DNA of 61,856 nt from Halobacteriales archaeon QS_4_69_31 (GTDB lineage Archaea; Halobacteriota; Halobacteria; Halobacteriales; Haloarculaceae), in the NCBI GenBank assembly GCA_003021655.1, contig PXRP01000003.1:1-61856 (forward strand), in the 5' to 3' direction. The translations under genes and the position numbers were made by a program. This document shows, in pieces, positions 56,591 through 61,856 of the stretch; position 1 is the first letter of the stretch; every line of letters starts with the position of its first letter. A model generated the notes under the pieces. It worked only from the letters and a program-made list of their open reading frames with translations, had not been told where the DNA came from and made no database searches.

Positions 56591-57025
56591 ATGGCGGACC
56601 TGGCGTATCTCGCAAGCACACTGGTGATGGGGTTGCTCGGCGTCGGCGTCGTGATGATGGTGGTACGGGGCAGGAAGTGGCACCACTACGTGCCACAGGC
56701 CGCGTACGGCATGGACGCTGGCGAGGGGCGACCCGTCTCGGGGCTGTCGCGGCTCGCCCGCGAAACGAGCACCTGGACGGCGGCGTACATCCTCCTCGTC
56801 GTGGGCGTCATCGGCGGCGCGGTCGTCACGCTGAGCGGGGCGGTCTCGGGGTCGGCGATGATCGCCGTCCTCGGGGTCGGCGTCGCGGTCTACCTGGTCG
56901 GCGGCGTCTACTTCGCCATGCGTGGCAACGGCCGGCCGAGCGCGCAGGCCGCCGCCGGGAGCGCGGTCATGCTCGGCTTCCTCTTCATCCTCGCCATCTC
57001 GCTCAAACTGCTACTCGGTCTGTAG
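56591..57025 (+). CDS. Small membrane protein (four TM helices)
   Basis: 144 residues, four TM segments: YLASTLVMGLLGVGVVMMVVRG, TAAYILLVVGVIGGAVVTLSG, IAVLGVGVAVYLVGGVYFAM, AVMLGFLFILAISLKLLLG. WHHYVPQAAYGMD between helices 1 and 2 is characteristic of a haloarchaeal family. TATA-like GGTTATTAACG (56556-56566) precedes the ATG. Stop and next start are adjacent, so the two form one unit. Confidence 0.78.
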   Translation: MADLAYLASTLVMGLLGVGVVMMVVRGRKWHHYVPQAAYGMDAGEGRPVSGLSRLARETSTWTAAYILLVVGVIGGAVVTLSGAVSGSAMIAVLGVGVAVYLVGGVYFAMRGNGRPSAQAAAGSAVMLGFLFILAISLKLLLGL

Positions 57026-57757
57026 ATGGCCCACTCCGCACGACGACTGGCACCGACCGACTGGCCGACAGGCGTCCAGCTACTCGTGGCCGCCGTCGTC
57101 CTCGAGGCCGCCCTGCTCGCCGGCTACTTCTACTCGACGCCCGCGACCGTGACCCGCGTGCGGTACGTCCTCTACCCGTTCGTCTGGATCAACGTCGTGC
57201 TCGTGGCCGTCGCGCGGACGGCCCTGCCACGCGCCCCGCGGCGCCACCACCTCGTCGCCGCCGCCGTCGCCGCCGTCTACTTCGTCCTGCTGGCAAACTG
57301 GGCCGGACTGTTCGTCCTGACCTCCGGCGGCCACCACGGCGTCCTCGACAGCGTCCTCGGTGTCTCCATCGGGGCCGGCTCGCCGGGCTGGGCCCGCGTC
57401 AGGGTCGTCACCCGCGCCGTCGCGGTCTCGTTTATCCCCTACCGCGTGGTCGGCTACCTGGGGCTGGCCTACCTCGTCTACGCCGCCGTGCTCGACGTGA
57501 CCGGCGCCGTCGTCTCGGGCGCGGTCGGCCTGCTGTCGTGTCTCAGCTGCTCGTTTCCCATCCTCGCGTCGCTGGTCACCGGCGTCTGGGGCGGCAGCGT
57601 CTCGCTGATGACGACCGTCTACGCCTACTCGACGGACCTGTCGACGCTGGCTTTCCTCCTCTCTGTCGCGCTGCTGTACTGGCGACCCGGCTTCTCCTCG
57701 CTGCGCTCGGGGACGGACGCGGATCCAGAGGCGGGCGGACCCGGCCCGAACGAATAG
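57026..57757 (+). CDS. Multi-span membrane protein paired with preceding gene
   Basis: 243 residues, about six TM helices, with LLSCLSCSFPILASL (two cysteines in a helix) near residue 175 and the conserved YVLYPFVWINVVLVAVARTA. Starts immediately after the previous stop (TAGATGG). Relatives occur near copper/cytochrome genes (recollection). Function unknown. The C-terminal ~25 residues are soluble. Confidence 0.76.
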   Translation: MAHSARRLAPTDWPTGVQLLVAAVVLEAALLAGYFYSTPATVTRVRYVLYPFVWINVVLVAVARTALPRAPRRHHLVAAAVAAVYFVLLANWAGLFVLTSGGHHGVLDSVLGVSIGAGSPGWARVRVVTRAVAVSFIPYRVVGYLGLAYLVYAAVLDVTGAVVSGAVGLLSCLSCSFPILASLVTGVWGGSVSLMTTVYAYSTDLSTLAFLLSVALLYWRPGFSSLRSGTDADPEAGGPGPNE

Positions 57758-57845
57758 GGTCCCACCACGGTGCCGGCACACCGGTCGGCCACCTCCGATA
57801 CTGCAGTGTCCAGAGAGGCACTGCGTGTTCAGAGAACCGCCGAGA

Positions 57846-57885
57846 CAGCACGAGAGCCCGGAAGCGGCGGCTTTCGTGCTGTTTT
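57846..57885 (+). terminator. Hairpin followed by T-tract
   Basis: CAGCACGAGAG (57846-57856) pairs with CTTTCGTGCTG (57871-57881; one G-T pair), followed by TTTT. It lies 89 bases downstream of the membrane-protein gene stop and 75 bases upstream of RNase P RNA. A second smaller hairpin GCAGTG...CACTGC precedes it (57804-57825). Possible terminator or small RNA; the evidence is structural only. Confidence 0.4.
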
Positions 57886-57960
57886 CGTGACCACCCGGCA
57901 CGATTGCCGACACACTGCCGGGACAGTCGACCGAACGGCTTAATCAGGCCCGCCGCCTAC

Positions 57961-58465
57961 GTGGTGGTGGCAGAGGGAGCCCGGTTCCCGTGCCCCAGCG
58001 CGCCGGTCCGGCCCCGCCGGGCCGCGCAAGGGGCATGAGGAAAGTCCCCCCACCGTCCGGGCAGGTGACCGGGTGCAAACCCGGAGCGGGAGACCGCTGG
58101 CGCTGGAACAGAAACGAGACCCCTCTCCCCGACCGATGAGGCGCGCGAACCCCGAGCGAGGCACCCCGCCGAAGCGAGGGGGAGTCGACCCGCCGAGGGA
58201 CGCGAGGCGACGCCAGTCGCCTCGACGCGAGCGGCGAAAGCCCCGGGAAGCGTGGCCGCGTCGGCGGCCACGGATACCGAGCGGGCACACGCCCGTGCGG
58301 AACGGGGCGGACGCCGCGAGCGGCGACGGGAGAGAACGGATGGAACGGCGAACCCTCACCGGTGCAAGCCCGTCCGGTCGAGGTAGCCCGGACGCACGGG
58401 CGGGCGCTCAGCCCAATGCCGGGTCGAAACAGAAGGGGGCTTACTCCCCTCAGCCACCACTCATC
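57961..58465 (+). ncRNA. rnpB: RNase P RNA
   Basis: Catalytic RNA of RNase P, which matures tRNA 5' ends. Diagnostic elements: GAGGAAAGTCC (58037-58047, conserved region I with P4 5' strand), ACAGAAACGAGAC (about 58109-58121), and the 3' ACAGAAGGGGGCTTACTCC (58429-58447, conserved region V with P4 3' strand). P1 is GTGGTGGC (57964-57971) paired with GCCACCAC (58453-58460). A TATA-like CTTAATC (57939-57945) lies ~25 bases upstream of the 5' end. Ends inferred from P1. Confidence 0.93.
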
Positions 58466-58489
58466 AGTTTCAAGGCCGTCCCGGCCGAC

Positions 58490-58765
58490 GTGTCACGCGT
58501 GGACCAGGACCGACTCGCGGACGCCCTCGGACGGTTCGAGGGGTCTCCCGACGCCAGACGCGTCGTCGCGCGACAGGCCCGTGACCTGGCCGACGCCGGA
58601 CTCTACGAGGCGGACTTCGGCGACTCGCTCACCGTCGAGACTGTCGTCTCGAACCTCCGGGACGCCCCCGACGAGCACACGCTGGTCGAACGGTGGAACT
58701 GGTGGGTCGGGTCGCTGGAGGTGTCCCACGGCGGCTACGACCGGTTCCGGGTGCGCCGACTCTAA
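58490..58765 (+). CDS. Small haloarchaeal protein downstream of rnpB
   Basis: 91 residues starting at GTG 58490 (read MSRVDQDRLADALGRFEG). Conserved features: RRVVARQARDLADAGLYEADFG, LTVETVVSNLRDAPDEHTLVERWNWWVGSLEV and YGGYDRFRVRR type ending. Helical, soluble; function unknown. The GTG start agrees with the M-S-x-V-D start I recall for the family. It lies only ~25 bases past the RNase P RNA and may share its transcript. Confidence 0.8.
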   Translation: MSRVDQDRLADALGRFEGSPDARRVVARQARDLADAGLYEADFGDSLTVETVVSNLRDAPDEHTLVERWNWWVGSLEVSHGGYDRFRVRRL

Positions 58766-58878
58766 AATACGCCGAGTCCGTGCTCCTCTCGCGCGTGTTC
58801 GAGGAGGTCGTCCGTCGTCTCGAACTCCTCACCACAGGTGCACGTGTGATACGTCGGAGCGGACTGGCGTGTCGCCAT
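58762..58878 (-). CDS. 38-residue C2H2-like zinc-finger microprotein
   Basis: MATRQSAPTYHTCTCGEEFE then TTDDLLEHAREEHGLGVF: Cys-x-Cys pair, then the C2H2-type H-x4-H pair (EHAREEH). The stop overlaps the 3' end of the convergent preceding gene by 4 bases. A TATA-like TTATTACC (58901-58908 on minus) lies about 27 bases before the ATG. Predicted zinc finger; role unknown. Confidence 0.75.
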   Translation of the reverse strand: MATRQSAPTYHTCTCGEEFETTDDLLEHAREEHGLGVF

Positions 58879-59005
58879 ATTTCCCGATCCACACCGAAAG
58901 GTAATAATTGTTTATGCGGTATGCGTTGGCGTGGCACGACCGGGCGAGCCTGCCGGATCCCGGAGTCCGACAAGAGTAAACGGACCGCGCGTGTAGCGCG
59001 GGTGA

Positions 59006-60811
59006 ATGACAGAGCGCGTCGCGGGCGAGGACCTGACGGACGCCGCAGCGCAGTTGCCGATGCCCCCGTCGCGGCCGGCCGGCGAGGGGTCGGTCCGCGT
59101 CGTGGGGACCGCCCACGTCTCACACGAGAGCGTCGCCGAGGTCGAGCGCGTCATCGAGGGGGACCGGCCGGACGTGGTCGCCGTGGAACTCGACGAGGGT
59201 CGCTACCGCCAGATGCAGGGCGAAGCGCCCGAGGACCTAGAGCCAAGCGACCTGCTCGGGGGCAACACCGTCTTCCAGTTTCTGGCCTACTGGATGCTCT
59301 CGTACGTCCAGACGCGGCTGGGCGACCGCTTCGACATCGACCCCGGCGCGGACATGATGGCGGCCGTCGAGACCGCCGAGGGCCTGGGGCTGGGCGTCGC
59401 GCTGGTCGACCGGGACATCCAGACGACGATCCAGCGGTTCTGGACGCGGCTGAGCGTCCCCGCGAAGCTCAAGCTCGTCGCGAACCTCACGCTCGCGGTC
59501 GGGCCGCCGTCGCTGGTCGGGCTCGGGGTCGGCGCGACGTTCGGCCTGTTCACCGGCTTCGCGGCGGTGACGCTGCTGGCCGGCTCGCTCGGCGTCGCCG
59601 GCGCCGACTTCGTCGCCGCCCTCGGCCCGGCGACCGTCGGGACCGTCGGCGGCCTCGTCGGCGGGACGGTCGCCGGCCTCGCGCTGTGGGCGGTGTTCGA
59701 CCCGACGCTCCGACAGGCGCTGGGCGCGCTGGGGGTCCCGACCACGACGCCCGCTCGCATCGCCGCGGGCGCCGTCCTCGGCGCGGCGGTCGGGGTGGCG
59801 CTCGCGCGCACCGGCGGCCTCGCGCTCGGGCCGCTCTCGCTGTCGGCCGACCGGTTCGTCTCGCTCGGCGGGTTTGCCCTCCAGGCCGGGACGGGGATGG
59901 CCGCCGGCGCCTTCGCCCTCGGGTCGGTCGGCGCGCTCGCGGGGCTGGTCGTCGAGCGGTCGCTGCCCGAACACGAGGACATCGACGAGATCGACATCGA
60001 CGAACTGACCGACGCGGACGTGGTGACGGCGATGATGGAGGAGTTCCGCCGCTTCTCGCCGGGCGGCGCCGAGGCGCTCATCGACGAGCGCGACGCCTAC
60101 ATCGCCCACCGGCTGGTCGCGCTCCGGGAGGCGGGCTACCGCGTCGTCGCCGTCGTCGGCGCCGGCCACCGCGCCGGTATCGAGGCCTACCTCGAGGACC
60201 CCGAGTCGCTCCCGCCCATGGAGTCACTCGTCGGCGAGGCCGAGTCCGGCGGCCTCTCGCGGGTGCTGTACAAGGCCGTCGGCTACGCCATCACGGTCGG
60301 GTTCCTCGCTTTCTTCGTGTTGCTGGCGCTGGGCGGGGCCCAGAAGACCTGGCTCCTTGAACTGTTCGCCGCGTGGTTCATCGTCAACGGCGTGCTCGCC
60401 GGCGGGATGGCCCGCCTCGCCGGCGCGCGCTGGCCGAGCGCGCTGGCCGGCGGCGGCGTCGCGTGGCTGACCAGCGTCAACCCCCTGCTCGCGCCCGGCT
60501 GGTTCGCCGGCTACGTCGAGTTGCGCTACCGCGCGGTCAGCGTCGCCGACATCGACACCCTGAACACCATCCTCGACGACGGGTCGGCGCCCGTCGGCGA
60601 GATCATCGCACGCATGCGGGAGGTCCCCCTGTTCCGGCTCATCCTCGTCGTCGCGCTGACGAACGTCGGCAGCATGATCGCCAGCCTGATCGTCTTCCCG
60701 GCCATCCTGCCGTGGCTCTCGACCGACATCGGCGGCGTCAGCGCCATCGGCGGCCACCTGGTCGAGGGCGCCCGCACCGGGGCCGACATCCTCCTGGAGG
60801 CGGTCCGATGA
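59006..60811 (+). CDS. TraB/PrgY-family membrane protein
   Basis: 601 residues. N-terminal ~200 residues contain the TraB/GumN-like motifs: VVGTAHVSHES (GxxH), VVAVELDEGRY and a late VVGAGHRAGIEAYL, forming a putative metal site. Between and after these are TM helices (several in ~160-300 with Gly/Ala-rich repeats, and five or more in the C-terminal 200). PrgY in enterococci reduces pheromone activity; haloarchaeal proteins are uncharacterised and a protease-like role has been proposed. The ATG overlaps nothing upstream; the stop overlaps the M50 gene start (ATGA). Confidence 0.88.
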   Translation: MTERVAGEDLTDAAAQLPMPPSRPAGEGSVRVVGTAHVSHESVAEVERVIEGDRPDVVAVELDEGRYRQMQGEAPEDLEPSDLLGGNTVFQFLAYWMLSYVQTRLGDRFDIDPGADMMAAVETAEGLGLGVALVDRDIQTTIQRFWTRLSVPAKLKLVANLTLAVGPPSLVGLGVGATFGLFTGFAAVTLLAGSLGVAGADFVAALGPATVGTVGGLVGGTVAGLALWAVFDPTLRQALGALGVPTTTPARIAAGAVLGAAVGVALARTGGLALGPLSLSADRFVSLGGFALQAGTGMAAGAFALGSVGALAGLVVERSLPEHEDIDEIDIDELTDADVVTAMMEEFRRFSPGGAEALIDERDAYIAHRLVALREAGYRVVAVVGAGHRAGIEAYLEDPESLPPMESLVGEAESGGLSRVLYKAVGYAITVGFLAFFVLLALGGAQKTWLLELFAAWFIVNGVLAGGMARLAGARWPSALAGGGVAWLTSVNPLLAPGWFAGYVELRYRAVSVADIDTLNTILDDGSAPVGEIIARMREVPLFRLILVVALTNVGSMIASLIVFPAILPWLSTDIGGVSAIGGHLVEGARTGADILLEAVR

Positions 60812-61470
60812 GCCGCTCGGGCGCGACGCCGACCGGCGGCCGCGGCCGCGGCCGCGGCGGCGGCGCCATCAGGTTCAGCCGGCGGGAACTGCGCGACCTG
60901 GCGGCGGCCTGGCTGGCGCTCGGAGTCGCCTTCACGGTCTTTCTGGAGCCGGGGATCGCGTCCGGTCTCCTGGGTGGCGGGGTCGACCCCGGGGCGGTGG
61001 CGACCGTCTTCGGCGGGTCGCTGCTGACCGTCGGCGTCGGCTTCCTGTTGCACGAACTGGCCCACAAGGTCGTCGCCGTCCGCTTCGGCCAGGTCGCGGC
61101 CTTCCAGGCCGACTACGGCATGCTCTTCCTGGCGGTCATGGCCGGGTTCGCGGGCTTCCTGTTCGCCGCGCCGGGCGCCGTCGTCCACCGCGGCCGGATC
61201 ACGGCCCGCGAGAACGGCCTCATCGCCGTCGCCGGCCCGGTCACGAACCTTCTGCTGGCCGCAATCTTCCTGCCGGTGGCTCTCTTTGGCCCCGGCCTCG
61301 TCGGCGCCATCGGCGGCCAGGGCCTGAGCATCAACCTCCTGCTCGCGGGCTTCAACATGATACCGTTCGGCCCGCTCGACGGCCGGAAGGTCCTCGACTG
61401 GAGCAAGGTCGTCTACCTCGCCGTCGCCGTCCCCAGCATCGGACTCGCGCTCGCCGTGTTCGTGCTCTGA
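60808..61470 (+). CDS. M50 site-2-type membrane metalloprotease
   Basis: 220 residues. Zinc site HELAHK (in VGFLLHELAHKVVAVRF) and the second motif NMIPFGPLDGRKVL (N-x-x-P-x-x-x-L-D-G) are present, with about five or six TM helices (short, minimal M50 without PDZ). An Arg/Gly-rich N-terminus (GRGRGRGGG) is encoded by GGCCGCGGC repeats. Overlaps the TraB-family gene by 4 bases, suggesting a functional pair. Its C-terminal coding end is duplicated 46 bases downstream. Confidence 0.9.
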   Translation: MSRSGATPTGGRGRGRGGGAIRFSRRELRDLAAAWLALGVAFTVFLEPGIASGLLGGGVDPGAVATVFGGSLLTVGVGFLLHELAHKVVAVRFGQVAAFQADYGMLFLAVMAGFAGFLFAAPGAVVHRGRITARENGLIAVAGPVTNLLLAAIFLPVALFGPGLVGAIGGQGLSINLLLAGFNMIPFGPLDGRKVLDWSKVVYLAVAVPSIGLALAVFVL

Positions 61471-61515
61471 GCGCGCGGCCCGGGACCGCTTCGCGCTCGC
61501 CGTGTTCGTGTTCTG
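61445..61515 (+). repeat. Duplicated 3' end of the M50 gene
   Basis: TCGCGCTCGCCGTGTTCGTG plus CTCTG (61445-61469) recurs at 61491-61515 with a single C/T difference, offset 46. The gene's TGA (61468-61470) lies at the right end of the first copy; the equivalent triplet in the second copy is TGC. Confidence 0.9.
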
Positions 61516-61589
61516 CGTTCTGGCGGGCTCGGACCCCCCTCGCTCCCCCTCGCGTGCGGTATTTACCTGTTCACCGCCGGACTGCGGGG

Positions 61590-61740
61590 TCAGAGCCACC
61601 GGCGGAGCGACGCGAGTCGCTGTCGCGTCCGTCCGAGTGCGGTCGAGACGCGGCCGTAGGCGGCGTGCATCGGGTCGACGACGGTCGCGGGCAGGACGTG
61701 CGTCCAGCGGACGAACCGGGCGAACCACCCCACCGGATGA
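61590..61740 (-). pseudogene. Truncated C-terminal gene fragment next to a TnpB-type end
   Basis: Minus-strand frame ending at TGA (61590-61592). Reading toward the stop it gives WFARFVRWTHVLPATVVDP then MHAAYGRVSTALGRTRQRLA and ends LRRWL. It has coding-like third positions but no start before the hairpin at 61747, where the sequence changes to a mobile-element-like end. Probably a gene interrupted by insertion. Not recognised. The 61471-61589 part holds only the duplicated M50 tail and nothing else. Confidence 0.4.
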
Positions 61741-61856
61741 CATCCTCCTCGGCGTGAACGCCGAGGTTTCCACGCGCTCGGGGCCGGGCGGTCCCGACAC
61801 CAACGGTGGCAAGATTCCGCCCCATGGGCGTACTCCGGTTCGTGCTCGGTACGTGA
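61741..61856 (-). mobile_element. Possible end of an IS200/IS605-type (TnpB/IS1341) element
   Basis: A near-perfect hairpin CCTCGGCGT-GA-ACGCCGAGG (61747-61766) is followed on the minus strand by GAGGATGTCATCC. This hairpin-plus-GATGTCA ending matches, from memory, right ends of TnpB-encoding haloarchaeal elements, where a guide (omega) RNA covers the hairpin. A minus-strand frame through it has the tail NLATVGVGTARPRARGNLGV, which may be a decayed C-terminus. The transposon body would lie right of the window. Not proven. Confidence 0.45.

Overview
The window is about 62 kb of a very GC-rich chromosome from a haloarchaeon (class Halobacteria). The evidence is the acidic proteome, near-exclusive use of G/C-ending codons, TATA boxes of the TTTAAGTA/TTTATAA type about 28 bases before start codons (leaderless transcripts), and family-typical genes: LysW-dependent arginine synthesis, Hel308-Cgi121, Cmi4, fused CoxA/C, and archaeal RNase P RNA. 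I see no tRNA, rRNA or CRISPR array. Genus is not assigned.

Layout. 1-9.3 kb: the 3' part of a PilT-like ATPase, a DUF123 remnant, uvrC, a membrane protein, an ABC-2 exporter pair, a CinA-like protein, and two overlapping crcB fluoride channels preceded by a convincing fluoride riboswitch. 9.3-13.2 kb: a DedA-type protein, hemB, then an enolase-superfamily epimerase and a DUF1611 protein that match the DgcA/DgcN D-glutamate pair. 13.2-23.3 kb: a complete minus-strand arginine block, argG-argH, then argW-argX-argC-argB-argD-argE(lysK)-argF, using the carrier protein LysW/ArgW. A 30-codon arginine-rich upstream ORF precedes argG.

23.3-30.6 kb: a secreted coiled-coil protein, several micro zinc proteins, two phosphohexomutases, rpiA, a histone-fold-like small protein, larB and a GIY-YIG protein. 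30.7-40.4 kb: a membrane-bound Hdr-like Fe-S oxidoreductase, cmi4, hel308-cgi121 (KEOPS), mptD (pterin synthesis), membrane and DUF proteins, and a creatininase-family enzyme. 40.4-44.1 kb: a cytochrome c oxidase operon (coxB, coxAC fusion, subunit IV), with a membrane-protein gene on the opposite strand.

44.3-55.5 kb: a LEA14-like protein, a lipoate ligase-like protein, pyrC with a long acidic tail, and a peptide ABC transporter with a fused double ATPase, Tat-lipoprotein binding protein and two permeases. 55.6-61.9 kb: DUF proteins, two tandem membrane proteins, RNase P RNA followed by a small gene, a C2H2-like microprotein, a TraB-family membrane protein coupled to an M50 protease, and at the right edge a hairpin resembling the end of an IS200/IS605 (TnpB) element abutting a truncated gene.

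A recurring feature is short tandem duplication (20-46 bp) spanning the stop codon or junction of genes: dgcA, argF, argB/argD and the M50 protease. No defence island or secondary-metabolite cluster is visible. The most interesting items are the fluoride riboswitch, the arginine-rich leader ORF, the DgcA/DgcN pair beside the arginine genes, and the stop-codon-spanning duplications.
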